From: Streptomyces zinciresistens K42
GTDB taxonomy: Bacteria; Actinomycetota; Actinomycetes; Streptomycetales; Streptomycetaceae
Assembly (NCBI RefSeq): GCF_000225525.1
Contig: NZ_AGBF01000001.1
Span: forward strand, 62,001-126,000
Length of the DNA stretch: 64,000 bases
Reading direction: 5' to 3'
A program made the translations under genes and the position numbers. A model generated the notes under the pieces. That model was not told where the DNA came from. It did not search any database and saw only the letters and a list, made by a program, of their open reading frames with translations. Shown piece by piece: positions 20,915 through 29,369 of this stretch (its first letter is position 1; every line of letters begins with the position of its first letter).

Positions 20915-21835
20915 TCAGCTGGCTGGGCCGGCCAGCCACAGCACCGGGGCGCGGCCGGTGTCCTGGGCCTTGGCGGGCGGCCAGTCGGCCGCGGGCTCGG
21001 CTCCGGCCACGACGGCCGCGTCGAACGGTGTCGTGCGATCGGAGGCCAACCAGTCGGCCGCCGCCACCCAGAAGGCGTTCTTCTGCGCGACCAACCGAGC
21101 CGCCTCGTCGACGGCACTGCCCGGTGAAATGTCCGGGAGCGTCTCCGTGCCGAGGACCGTGTCGATCCCTGCCTGGACAGACAGCACGGTTCGTCGGGCG
21201 GCCTCCGTCACGGTGCCGCCTTCCAAATGCAGGGGCTGGACGGGGATTCGGTCGAGGGCGGCGGTGGGGGCGACGTCCGGGGCGATGCGCAATTCGGCGC
21301 GCTGCTCTCGTTCGTCCCACTCGAGGTGGAGGAAGGCGCCCAAGGCGCCGTTGGGTGCCTCGGAGACGACGTAGAGGCCGTGGAGGGGCCAGCGCTGGGG
21401 CAGATCTGCGGGCATCCGGTCGCCCGCCTTCCTCAGCTCGAGGATCGTGGCGTCGTGGATGTTGACCATGTGGCGTCCTGCGGCTCGCCATGCTCCGATC
21501 GCTTGCAGTCTGGCTGCATCGCCTGCGGCCAGAGCGGCGAGTCCCGGTCCGGTGGCGCCGGGGGCTCGGGTGGTGCGGTGGGGGTAGTGGTCGGTAAGGA
21601 CCTGCTGAACGTGGGTCACAGGGAGCCAGCACCAGGTCGGGATGGTGTCGCCGACGGTGTCGCGCGCCTGGTCCAGGCGGTCGAAGACGCCGGGGAACTG
21701 TCGCTCGGCCTGCCTCTCGAGCTTTTCCAGCCGTGATGCGGCGGCCCGGTACATTTTGGGCACCCATCGGAACTGTTCGGCCAGTTCGCCGTCTCGGCGC
21801 TTGGCAAAGTTCTTGGCGTAGGTGTCGCGATCCAT
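20915..21835 (-). CDS. Protein of unknown function
   Basis: The 306-residue product starts MDRDTYAKNFAKRRDGELA behind a GAGGG site. The N-terminal 80 residues form a basic helical section (AAASRLEKLERQAERQF) and the C-terminal half is mixed and Trp-rich. No signal or membrane segment. It converges with the AlbA_2 gene, 53 bp apart. The family is not recognised. Confidence 0.65.
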   Translation of the reverse strand: MDRDTYAKNFAKRRDGELAEQFRWVPKMYRAAASRLEKLERQAERQFPGVFDRLDQARDTVGDTIPTWCWLPVTHVQQVLTDHYPHRTTRAPGATGPGLAALAAGDAARLQAIGAWRAAGRHMVNIHDATILELRKAGDRMPADLPQRWPLHGLYVVSEAPNGALGAFLHLEWDEREQRAELRIAPDVAPTAALDRIPVQPLHLEGGTVTEAARRTVLSVQAGIDTVLGTETLPDISPGSAVDEAARLVAQKNAFWVAAADWLASDRTTPFDAAVVAGAEPAADWPPAKAQDTGRAPVLWLAGPAS

Positions 21836-22219
21836 CACTGCCCTCGTGCTCGTGGCTGGGCGACGCCGACAACTGCGCCGCCCCGCCACTGTGCCGTACG
21901 CCGCTGACACTGGTGGTGGCTTTCCGCCAGGTCGCGGCTGTCAGCCGGAGGCCGGGTATTCGGCTCGCAGGTCGGCGATCAGCTGGGCTCGTTGCACGGG
22001 GAGCGGGTGCTCGAACCCGCGCCGCCCTCGGGCTGGGCCGAACTGCGCGACAGGGCCGATCAGGAGGCTGCCCGGCTGGACCAGGAGGCAATGCGGCGGC
22101 GGGCGGATCATCCAGTGCCGGTCCCTGCGGTTGCTGGGGATAGCGGCCGGCACTCCGTCGTGGTGGATGATTCCCCGCCCGCAGAGGTCACAGCGACGGT
22201 GACTTCCTAGGATGAACGG
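21836..22219. other. Gap with ambiguous short frames
   Basis: Both strands are open here in the same codon register. The minus frame contains CDLCGRGI but has no start codon near. The plus frame (to a stop at 22208-22210) has a helical RADQEAARLDQEAMRRRAD segment and only a TTG start near 21992. Third-position composition does not decide between them. A small gene ending at 22210, directly before the next ATG, is possible. Confidence 0.3.
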
Positions 22220-22474
22220 ATGACTCGCTTCAGCGTGGACCTCCCGGTCCCCTCGATCGACGGCGAGTGGGCTCCTGAAGCGGCAGCCGCTCTGGTCGGC
22301 ACACGGTGGCCTCTCAAGGCAACCCTCGTCGAAGGCCAGGTGGTGAGCATCCCCGCGCGCGTGGTCGCTGCGCAGACGTCCCCGGACGGAGTGACGATGC
22401 GGCTGGACCTGGAGACGGATGTCTTGATGGAGGGCAACTTCTCCGTCAGCAACATCAGCGTGGACGACGACTGA
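22220..22474 (+). CDS. Small protein of unknown function
   Basis: The 84-residue product starts MTRFSVDLPVPSIDGEW, preceded by AGGA at a suitable distance. It alternates hydrophobic and polar residues as expected for a small beta-barrel (ATLVEGQVVSIPARVV, TMRLDLETDVL). No Cys, signal or membrane segment. Function unknown. Confidence 0.6.
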   Translation: MTRFSVDLPVPSIDGEWAPEAAAALVGTRWPLKATLVEGQVVSIPARVVAAQTSPDGVTMRLDLETDVLMEGNFSVSNISVDDD

Positions 22475-22718
22475 CGCTGCCGTGCCCCCGTCCTTTGAGC
22501 CACGTGGCACCGGGCGGCGCACATGCCGCGCAGTCTTCCTCTCCGGTACGAGCGCGCCGTAGGCGGTCGGAGCCCGGTACGTGGGCTGGCTCCGGCAGGG
22601 CTATCCCGCGTGCGGGGCCGCACGTTGGCGCGGTCCGGCGCCAGGGGGTCTGTTCGTTCGGGTGACGCTTGTGGCACCACGGCGCGGGCAGGCGACGTCT
22701 GACCGTAGGGTGCCTTGC

Positions 22719-23177
22719 ATGCCCGACCTGACCGAACAGCAGACGAGTGAGCTGAGGGCGGCTGCCGCGGCCGCGGCCGTGCTCCCGTCCCAGCAGGCGG
22801 TGATTCCGGTGGTGTGCCGGATGGCCTCCGTGGACCCGGTGACCGGGCGGAAGGAGAACACCGCGTCGCTGCTGAAGCTCGTGCGGGGCGGTGAGGCGGA
22901 CATGCGGGCCGCATTCGAGGTGGCCGGCCGGATGCTGGCCGGTGATGCCCGGCCTGATGGTCAGGTCGTACCCGTCGGAAGTGCCGCCGGTGATCCGATG
23001 ATGACGCTGGCGTGCGACGTCATCCGGATGGGCATGCGCGGGGAGCCGGAGCGTGCATGGGCCCAACTCGAGCAGCAGCATCCCGCCCGGCGGGCGGCGG
23101 TCTTCTCCATTCTGATCTCCTTCCTCAACTACCACTTCGCCGGGCTCGACCCGCTCGCCCTGGCGGCTGCGGAGTAG
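22719..23177 (+). CDS. Protein of unknown function
   Basis: The 152-residue product starts MPDLTEQQTSELRAAAA and is mostly helical, with a long Ala-rich N-terminal helix and a hydrophobic C-terminal helix (FSILISFLNYHFAGL). No signal peptide. Start choice rests on the change from non-coding-like to coding composition; the ribosome site is weak. Function unknown. Confidence 0.58.
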   Translation: MPDLTEQQTSELRAAAAAAAVLPSQQAVIPVVCRMASVDPVTGRKENTASLLKLVRGGEADMRAAFEVAGRMLAGDARPDGQVVPVGSAAGDPMMTLACDVIRMGMRGEPERAWAQLEQQHPARRAAVFSILISFLNYHFAGLDPLALAAAE

Positions 23178-23269
23178 GTCTTGCCGTGCGCGCGGCCGGC
23201 TCGGTCCGGGGATCCGCCGGGCGGACGCATGCCCGTGCGGGGCGGCCGAGGGTCGGCTGTGCTGAGGCT

Positions 23270-24145
23270 GTGGACTTTCCGGTGCAGGTGGCTGAGGCGG
23301 AGATGGCGAGCGAGCTGCCCGCCGGGGCGGGCTGGGCGTTCGAGTGGAAGTTCGACGGTGACCGGGTGGTCTTGTGGCGCGGGGCTTCGGGGGTGCGGTT
23401 GCAGTCGCGCAGCGGGCGGGATGTGACGGCGGCGTGGCCGGATCTGGCGGCGGCCGGGATGGCTCTGCGGCCGGGCACGGTGCTGGACGGCGAGTGTGTG
23501 ATCTGGCGGGGCGGCCGGGTGGATTTCGGTGCGGTGCGCTCGCGGGCGTCGTCCTCGCCTGCGCGGGCGGCCGAGCTGGCCGAGCGGCTGCCGGCGTCGC
23601 TGCCGGTCTGGGACGTCCTGATGCATCCGGAGCTCGGGGACGTGCGGGGGCGGCCGTGGCGGGAGCGGCGGGCGCTGCTGGTGGATCTGGTGGCGGAGCT
23701 GGACGGGCCGCCGATCCAGGCCGTGCCGGTGACCGAGGACGCGTCCACGGCGCGGGAGTGGATCACCGCGCTGCAGCCACGCGGCATCGAGGGCGTGGTG
23801 TGTAAGCGGGTGGGATCGCCGTACCGGCCGGGCCGGATCTGGGTCAAGGTCCGGGCCGCGGTGCCGGCGGACGCGGTGATCGTCGGGTATGCGGGGCCGG
23901 TGACGCGGCCGCGGACGGTCGCACTGCGGCTGCCGAGCGGCGCGGTGCGGTTCTCGCGGCCGCTGACGGCGGCGTTGTCGGCCGAGGTCGCCGCGCACGT
24001 CCGGCGGACGGGCGGGGCGCGCGGCCGCCGGGTTCTCGACGGGGTGCCCTACAGCGGGTGCGCGGAACTCGCCGCTGAAGTGGAGGCGGGCACCACACGG
24101 CATCCGACGGTGACGGTGCGCCGGGTCCGCCCCGACCTCCTGTGA
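23270..24145 (+). CDS. ATP-dependent DNA ligase
   Basis: The 291-residue protein has the nucleotidyltransferase core of ATP-dependent ligases: motif I EWKFDGDR with the adenylated Lys27, a motif III/IIIa region FDVLMHPELGD-like (WDVLMHPELGD), motif IV EGVVCKR and motif V IWVKV, then an OB-fold tail. It is shorter than replicative ligases and lacks added nuclease or polymerase domains, as in many Streptomyces accessory ligases used in repair. Start GTG at 23270 is chosen because family members begin about 20 residues before motif I; upstream frame is open and the ribosome site is weak. Confidence 0.85.
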   Translation: MDFPVQVAEAEMASELPAGAGWAFEWKFDGDRVVLWRGASGVRLQSRSGRDVTAAWPDLAAAGMALRPGTVLDGECVIWRGGRVDFGAVRSRASSSPARAAELAERLPASLPVWDVLMHPELGDVRGRPWRERRALLVDLVAELDGPPIQAVPVTEDASTAREWITALQPRGIEGVVCKRVGSPYRPGRIWVKVRAAVPADAVIVGYAGPVTRPRTVALRLPSGAVRFSRPLTAALSAEVAAHVRRTGGARGRRVLDGVPYSGCAELAAEVEAGTTRHPTVTVRRVRPDLL

Positions 24146-24199
24146 CGCGCCCCGCGTGAGATTTGGCCCCGAAATCGAACACCTGATCTACTGAGGGGC

Positions 24200-24442
24200 A
24201 TGCGCAACCAGCCGATCCCTGATGATCTTGTACGTACTCAGGTGGAGTGGATGTGCGCGTATCAGGCACTTGCGCACGGCGAGGGGTCCTACGCCGCGCT
24301 GCGGCGCCGGCTGGTCACGCTGTCCGCGCGCGTGGACGCGCATCCGTACTGGGAGGGCCGCACTCCTCCCGCGGGCGCTCGTGCGCAGGTGCGCCGGCTG
24401 GCCCGTGAGCGGGTGAGCCCGCCGGACGGGTTCCGGTCGTGA
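24200..24442 (+). CDS. Small basic protein of unknown function
   Basis: The 80-residue product starts MRNQPIPDDLVRTQVEWMC behind GAGGGG. It is helical and Arg-rich. It follows the ligase gene by 54 bp on the same strand and could be co-transcribed. Function unknown. Confidence 0.6.
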   Translation: MRNQPIPDDLVRTQVEWMCAYQALAHGEGSYAALRRRLVTLSARVDAHPYWEGRTPPAGARAQVRRLARERVSPPDGFRS

Positions 24443-24591
24443 GGCGACGAGGACTGCCGGGGCGGCGCCGCTGTCGGTGCCGCGGGGTTGCCGGCGCTGA
24501 TCCGCGTGAGACGTCTGGCCTGACCTGGAGCATTCGTCCGCTGCGTCGCCTCGGCCGGGGTGCTTGCGTCCGGGCTGTCGAGCTGGCGGGT

Positions 24592-25062
24592 TCAGCGGGT
24601 TCGGGCTCGGCCGAAGAGCAGCCGGTCGGTGGCGAGTGTGGCGTCCAGGTAGGCGTCGATCCGCGCGGCGTCGGCGGTCTGCGGCAGCGGATCCAGTCCC
24701 AGAAGCAGGACCGCCTCTGCGTTGCGTGCGACCAGTTCGGTCCAGGGCCGGCGGGTGGACAGCCGGAGCCGGCGGGAGACCCCGGGCACGTGCAGCAGCA
24801 CCTGGTCGCCGACGATCTGCAGGCAGCGCTCCAGTTCCGGAACGACCTCCCGGGCGCCGGTCAGGCCTCCCAGGCTGGCGGACAGCCGCCGCATCCCGGC
24901 CTCGGCCGTCTCGGCGGTGCCCGAGCCGGTCAGGGCGGGAGCGCGGGTGATCAGGATGTGCGCGGTCTCATGCCCGTCCGGGCGGGTGTCGGCCCAGGTC
25001 CAGGTGGCAAGGGACACCAGCAGCCGCAGATCAGGGGCGGGCGGCGTGAGCAGGACTGTCAT
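24592..25062 (-). CDS. Protein of unknown function in anti-sigma-like operon
   Basis: The 156-residue product starts MTVLLTPPAPDLRLLVSLAT. Its ATG overlaps the stop of the upstream ATPase gene by ATGA, so it is translationally coupled as third gene of a leftward operon. The sequence is mixed alpha/beta with a His in TRPDGHETAHILI. No signal or membrane segment. Role unknown; the operon suggests a signalling accessory. Confidence 0.65.
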   Translation of the reverse strand: MTVLLTPPAPDLRLLVSLATWTWADTRPDGHETAHILITRAPALTGSGTAETAEAGMRRLSASLGGLTGAREVVPELERCLQIVGDQVLLHVPGVSRRLRLSTRRPWTELVARNAEAVLLLGLDPLPQTADAARIDAYLDATLATDRLLFGRARTR

Positions 25063-25460
25063 GCTGTCGTGCCTCCCGCGGCCTTGAAGCAGCACCAGAC
25101 GATCTTTCCGGTCGGGGTGCGGTCCTGAACTCCCCAGCCGTCGGCGAGCGCGGCCACGAGGATCAGGCCGCGTCCGGAGGTGTCGGTGTCGGCGGCCTGC
25201 CGGGCCTTGGGGTGCCGGCGGCGGCTGTCGTGTACTTCCATGCGCACGGTTTCCTCCTGGGCGTCGAGCCTGACCAGGAAGCCGTGTCCGGGAACGGTGC
25301 CGTGGACCATGGCGTTGGTGGCGAGCTCGGAGACGCAGAGCCGGATGTCTTCGACACGGTCCGGCAGGCCCCAGTCGGTCAGGGCCTCGGAGGTGAAGGA
25401 TCTTGCCAGGCTGATCGACTCGGGGCGGGCCTCGAAGAATTGTTGGGTCGTCAGGGCCAT
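25059..25460 (-). CDS. RsbW-like ATP-binding protein (anti-sigma-factor type)
   Basis: The 133-residue protein is a single HATPase_c domain: N-box ELATNAMVHG (Glu45, Asn49), Mg-site region VHDSRRR and G1 box DTSGRGL. Length and motifs match the small RsbW/SpoIIAB-like proteins abundant in Streptomyces, which bind sigma or anti-anti-sigma factors and phosphorylate the latter. Its start overlaps the end of the upstream gene by 10 bp and its stop is ATGA-coupled to the next gene. No sigma factor or STAS gene is adjacent, so the partner is elsewhere or unknown. Confidence 0.85.
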   Translation of the reverse strand: MALTTQQFFEARPESISLARSFTSEALTDWGLPDRVEDIRLCVSELATNAMVHGTVPGHGFLVRLDAQEETVRMEVHDSRRRHPKARQAADTDTSGRGLILVAALADGWGVQDRTPTGKIVWCCFKAAGGTTA

Positions 25461-25897
25461 CGTGGTCCTCGTGACTCGGCGTCCAGGACGCGGGTGGTGC
25501 CAGGTTGGCGGTGGCGGACGGGACCGGTGCGGGCGGCGGCGTGGTGGGTGGTCCGGGGCTTGCGGACCAGCAGCAGCCGTGAGCCGGCCGCCTCGATCCG
25601 GCGCCTGCGTTCGGCGGCTATGGCCTTCGGTCCCAGGTGCGACATGGCCGGGGCGATCACGCCGTAGACGTCCGGCAGCGCGAGCACGTCCAGCAGCCCG
25701 GTGAACGCCGCCGACGCGGCGCCCGCCGCCGTGTCCCGGTCGGTGAAGACGCCCGACAGCTGCAGTTCGTGGCTGCGGCAGTACTCGGCGAGCGAGCCCA
25801 CCAGTGCCTCCTGCCGTGCCGGGGAGACCCGCACCAGCCGCAGAAGGCCGTACACGACCGGGCCGTTGACCTGGCGCTGCTCGGTGAGGGGTTCCAT
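25451..25897 (-). CDS. Streptomyces conserved protein resembling resolvase N-terminus
   Basis: The 148-residue product starts MEPLTEQRQVNGPVVYGLLR. Residues 20-100 have the strand-helix pattern LRLVRVSPARQ then YCRSHELQLSGVFTD, DVLALPDVYGVIAP, recalling the catalytic fold of serine resolvases, but I see no catalytic Ser in the expected place. Genes of this kind lie beside anti-sigma ATPases in Streptomyces. It is first in a three-gene leftward operon. Start could also be 12 bases upstream. Confidence 0.55.
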   Translation of the reverse strand: MEPLTEQRQVNGPVVYGLLRLVRVSPARQEALVGSLAEYCRSHELQLSGVFTDRDTAAGAASAAFTGLLDVLALPDVYGVIAPAMSHLGPKAIAAERRRRIEAAGSRLLLVRKPRTTHHAAARTGPVRHRQPGTTRVLDAESRGPRWP

Positions 25898-26056
25898 GCT
25901 GGGGACCATCCAGAAGGCTCGACAGAGAAGTGACGCTCTGAGCGTGGCCGCTGTCCAACTCGTCGCCAACCACCCGTCGTTCTACTTCCGTTCCACTTCC
26001 GTCCCGCCGGCTGCACGGACCGTGCTTCGATGACGGGTGGAAGGGAGTGACGACGC

Positions 26057-27160
26057 GTGGCGACGGTGCACCACTGGACCGGCCTGGAGGCCAAGGCCCT
26101 GCGGGGCGCTCTGCGCCTGAGCGTGCGGGCCTTCGCCATGCAGCTCGGCCTGGCCGTCGCGACCGTGTCCAAGTGGGAGAGCAAGCTCGCCGACACCGCG
26201 CCCCGTCCCGACACCCAGGCCATCCTGGACACCGCCCTCAGCCGCGCGGACGCCGCCGTCCACCTGCGCTTCGAGACGATCCTGTCCGAGATGACCAGCA
26301 CCGGGCCGAGCGCCGGCCGGCCTCGCGTCACCGCTTCTGGTCCCAGAGCCTGGGAGTACGAGAGCTGGGCCGACGACCTCGACCGCGTCGTGGTCGCCCT
26401 GTCCCGGCAGAACTTCACCTTCGCCGACAGCCTCCTGAACCGGTGGCTCACCCGGTTCCAGGCGTCCGAGCTGGACGAGAAGGGCCTGTATCTCTTCGCC
26501 CGGTCCACCGCTCTGCTCGGCGACCTCAAACGCGACCAGGGCGCCGTCCTCGGCCCGCTCTCCGCCCGCCGCTCCTACGCCGACGCCCGCGCCATCTTCT
26601 CCCAGCTCGACATCCCCCGCCGCGTCGCCCAGCTCGACCTGTCCCTCGCGGTCGTCACCGAGATGTCCGGCAAGCTGGAGCTCGCCGCCCGCCACTACGA
26701 AACCCTCGCCGTCGACGACCGGCTCTCCCGCCGCGACCGCGCCCGCGCGAGGCTGTGGGTGGGCACCTCACTGAGCAAGGACGGCCAGCACGACTACGCG
26801 ACCCGCGTCATGCAGGCCGCCACCCGCGACTTCGAAGACCTGACCGAACCGGACGACTGGTCGGTCGCCCACCAGAAACTCGCCCTGGCCCGCCGCGGCG
26901 CCGGCGACCTCACCCAGGCCCTGCACTTCATCGACATCGCCCGCAGCAGCGGCACCACCGAGTCACCGATGCAACGCGTGCGACTGGACACCGCCCATGG
27001 CCACATCCTGCTCTCCGATCCGGCGACCCGGGATGATGGACACCTCGTCCTCGACCAGGCCGCCAGGCAGGCCGCGCAGTACGGACTCGTGCACCAACTG
27101 CGCAGCATCGAGGGCATCAGGGCCATGAGCGAGGGGCCAACCGGCCCCCGGCAACGGTGA
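26057..27160 (+). CDS. XRE-family HTH regulator with TPR-like tail
   Basis: The 367-residue protein starts at a GTG preceded by GGAAGGGAG. An XRE helix-turn-helix occupies about residues 12-65 (FAMQLGLAVATVSKWES), and the remainder is helical-repeat sequence of TPR type (LNRWLTRFQASELDEKGL, YADARAIFSQLDIP). It is divergent from the anti-sigma-like operon and sits just upstream of the YdcF-like and WbqC-like genes, the next start being only about 20 bp downstream. It probably regulates this trio. TPR tails in such regulators often bind peptides or partner proteins. Confidence 0.85.
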   Translation: MATVHHWTGLEAKALRGALRLSVRAFAMQLGLAVATVSKWESKLADTAPRPDTQAILDTALSRADAAVHLRFETILSEMTSTGPSAGRPRVTASGPRAWEYESWADDLDRVVVALSRQNFTFADSLLNRWLTRFQASELDEKGLYLFARSTALLGDLKRDQGAVLGPLSARRSYADARAIFSQLDIPRRVAQLDLSLAVVTEMSGKLELAARHYETLAVDDRLSRRDRARARLWVGTSLSKDGQHDYATRVMQAATRDFEDLTEPDDWSVAHQKLALARRGAGDLTQALHFIDIARSSGTTESPMQRVRLDTAHGHILLSDPATRDDGHLVLDQAARQAAQYGLVHQLRSIEGIRAMSEGPTGPRQR

Positions 27161-27177
27161 CCAGGGAGAACACACGC

Positions 27178-27843
27178 GTGAGCAACGACCAGCAGGCCAT
27201 CACCGAGGACCAGTGGCGCCGGGCCAAGCTGATCTGGGACTACCACCAGATGCACCACGAGCTGCGGCCCGCCGACGCGGCGATCGGACTGGGCAGCCAC
27301 GACCTCGGCGTCGCCACGCACTCCGCCGAGCTGTACCGCGCCGGTCTCTTCCCCACCCTGGTGTTCACCGGCGGCAACAGCCCCACCACCGCCAACGTCT
27401 TCCCCCGCGGCGAGGCCGTCCACTTCCGCGAGCACGCCATCGAGCTCGGCGTCCCCGCCGAGGCGATCCTGCTCGAGCCGAACGCGGCGAACACCGGGCA
27501 GAACATCACCCTCTCCCGCGAGGTCCTCGCCGCCGCCGGCATCCGCCCCGCAACGGTGCTGCTGGTCTCCAAGCCCTACATGGAACGACGGTCGTTCGCG
27601 ACCGCCCGCAAGCTGTGGCCCGACGTCGACATCCGGTGCGCGTCGGAGCCGCTGGAGTTCGACGACTACCTGAAGTCCATCGGCGACGAGAAGCTCGTGC
27701 TGGACATGCTCGTCGGCGACCTCCAGCGGGTCATCGAGTACCCGAAGCGCGGCTTCGCCATCGCCCAGGAGGTCCCGGAGGACGTGCATGCCGCGTACGA
27801 GTCCCTCATCCGCCACGGCTTCACCAGCCGCCTCATCTCGTGA
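27178..27843 (+). CDS. YdcF/SanA-like DUF218 family protein
   Basis: The 221-residue product has the DUF218 core: AIGLGSHDLGVATHSAELYR, TLVFTGGNSPTT, LLEPNAANTGQNITLSRE and LLVSKPYMERR. It lacks a membrane anchor, unlike SanA, so it is cytosolic. DUF218 proteins bind nucleotide-like ligands or act in envelope metabolism; activity here is unknown. GTG 27178 has AGGGAGAA upstream and is preferred to an earlier GTG that overlaps the HTH gene stop. The last 56 bases overlap the next gene. Confidence 0.85.
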   Translation: MSNDQQAITEDQWRRAKLIWDYHQMHHELRPADAAIGLGSHDLGVATHSAELYRAGLFPTLVFTGGNSPTTANVFPRGEAVHFREHAIELGVPAEAILLEPNAANTGQNITLSREVLAAAGIRPATVLLVSKPYMERRSFATARKLWPDVDIRCASEPLEFDDYLKSIGDEKLVLDMLVGDLQRVIEYPKRGFAIAQEVPEDVHAAYESLIRHGFTSRLIS

Positions 27844-28591
27844 GCTGCCCGCGCTGGGCGGGCTGTGCGCGATCCATCAGCCGAACATCTTTCCCCGGCT
27901 GAGCACGCTGGCCAAGCTGTTCGCGGCGGATACCTGGATCGCCCTGGACGACGTCCAGTTCACCCGCCGCGACTACCAGCACCGGGCCCGTCTCGCCGAC
28001 CTCGACGACCCGGCCCGCCAGCGCTGGCTGACCATCCCCACCCGCCTGCCCAGCGGCCGCTCCACCCTCATCCGGGACGCGCTGATCGACGATCCAGTTC
28101 TCGCACGCCGCAGGACCGAAGGCCTACTGCGCCAGCACTACGGGAACAGCCCCCACTGGCCGGCCCTCGCCCAGGCCCTGGACCCGGTGCTGGGCGCCTT
28201 CGCCACCGAACGGACCGCGGACGTCGCCGAGACGTCCACCCGTCTCCTGCTTGACCTGCTCGGCTGGCGCGGGCAGATCCTGACCAGCAGCGATCTGCCC
28301 GCCCGGCCGGGCCGCTCCCAGCGGCTCGCCGACCTGGCCGCCGCGACCGGTGCCCGCACGTACCTGTGCGGGACGGGCGGCATGACCTACCTCGACCCCG
28401 CGCCGTTCGAGGCACAGGACATCGCCGTCCTCCCGTTCCGGCCGCCGGCGACCGGGATCTGGTCCACCGGCCGACGGGTCAGCGCCCTGTGGGCGCTGGC
28501 GGCGCTCGGTCCGCAGGCCGTGGCCGCCCGCTGCCGCGCACTCGCCGCGGCGCCCGACCATGCTGGAGGCCTGACCCGGCCGCTCCCCTGA
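27788..28591 (+). CDS. WbqC-like family protein
   Basis: The 267-residue product shows the WbqC signature LCAIHQPNIFPRLSTLAKLF, then DVQFTRRDYQHRARL and LPSGRSTLI, and a YLCGTGGMTYLDP segment. WbqC-like proteins occur in O-antigen and amino-sugar loci and may act in acyl or aminoacyl transfer; the chemistry is not settled. ATG 27788 is behind a strong GGAGG site although it lies inside the previous gene. No other ATG/GTG/TTG lies in the first 28 codons. The overlap suggests coupled expression with the YdcF-like gene. Confidence 0.82.
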   Translation: MPRTSPSSATASPAASSRELPALGGLCAIHQPNIFPRLSTLAKLFAADTWIALDDVQFTRRDYQHRARLADLDDPARQRWLTIPTRLPSGRSTLIRDALIDDPVLARRRTEGLLRQHYGNSPHWPALAQALDPVLGAFATERTADVAETSTRLLLDLLGWRGQILTSSDLPARPGRSQRLADLAAATGARTYLCGTGGMTYLDPAPFEAQDIAVLPFRPPATGIWSTGRRVSALWALAALGPQAVAARCRALAAAPDHAGGLTRPLP

Positions 28592-28622
28592 TCCGAGGCG
28601 CGCGGTCCGAGGTGCCGGAGCG

Positions 28623-28844
28623 TCACCGGCCCCGTCTTTCGCCTGATCCTGCCGGGGCGGCGTGGTGCCGGGCCGCAGCGGCGGTGATCACCAGCCGTCC
28701 GCCGGATGCCGGGATGCGGCCGAGTGCGCAGAGGAGCGCAGCCTTGCCGATGCCGCCGCCGAGGGCGTTCACGCAGCGAGGTCTGCGGGCGCGGGCGTCG
28801 GGCGGGCCGGACTCCTTCAGCTCGGCAGCGGAGCTGTCCCTCAC
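28623..28844 (-). CDS. Possible small protein coupled to GIY-YIG gene
   Basis: A 73-residue frame starts at a GTG overlapping the stop of the GIY-YIG gene (GTGA). Its centre reads NALGGGIGKAALLCALGRIP, similar in form to a P-loop but lacking the Lys-Ser/Thr context because Ala follows. The ends are Arg/Ala/Pro-rich. It may be a real coupled small gene or the remnant of an NTPase. No independent support beyond the overlap and the Gly-rich loop. Confidence 0.35.
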   Translation of the reverse strand: MRDSSAAELKESGPPDARARRPRCVNALGGGIGKAALLCALGRIPASGGRLVITAAAARHHAAPAGSGERRGR

Positions 28845-29176
28845 TCCGTCTCGGGGAGGAGCCTGGTTCCCCCCGCAAACATGACGTTGAGCAGCCGTTT
28901 GCCCTCAAGTCCAGCAGCCGAGATCGCCTCTTGTTCTGCATGGTCCAGATCGGCATACGGAACGTGGTCACGGACGACCACGATCTGAGGGTCCAGCCCT
29001 TCAAGGCGGAGTTCGTCCAGCCACTCCCGTATGCGTGGGGAGGGGTGCTTGCGATGGCCGCCAAGGCGTACTCCCAGGGGCTGGACACTCTGGCCGATGT
29101 ACCGCGTCTCATCGGTCCTCGGGTCCACCAACGCGTACACCCTGCCGGTGCCAAAAGGAGGCCTCGTCCATCGCAT
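28841..29176 (-). CDS. GIY-YIG nuclease-domain protein
   Basis: The 111-residue product starts MRWTRPPFGTGRVYALVDPR. The GIY-YIG domain is visible as VYALVDP and RYIGQS (Tyr14, Tyr26), the conserved Arg37 in VRLGGH, and Glu in HAEQEAI (about residues 79-84). Single-domain proteins of this size include UvrC-like, homing and restriction-associated nucleases. ATG 29176 has AGGA about 8 bases upstream; the longer frame upstream has no coding character. No methyltransferase or intron is nearby, so its target is unknown. Confidence 0.78.
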   Translation of the reverse strand: MRWTRPPFGTGRVYALVDPRTDETRYIGQSVQPLGVRLGGHRKHPSPRIREWLDELRLEGLDPQIVVVRDHVPYADLDHAEQEAISAAGLEGKRLLNVMFAGGTRLLPETE

Positions 29177-29369
29177 AAGACGATCCTGGTCTCTGCTGTG
29201 CGAGCGTGCATGTGGTGTGGGGTGAAGGAGGATTCCGCACACTCGGCCAGCTGGTGGTGCTCCTGTCAGATCGGGCTCCGGATGCCTCTCCGGTGCGCAA
29301 GGATGGGCAGGGCGGTGACGGTCCCGCAGTCCCGCGCTTCTCCTCGTCCGATCTGATGGAGCTGCACCA

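Noticed and set aside
22005..22040. tRNA T-arm-like sequence (GGGTTCGAGCACCC on the minus strand)
   Set aside because: No matching acceptor stem, D-arm or anticodon arm at the right distances, so not a tRNA or att site.
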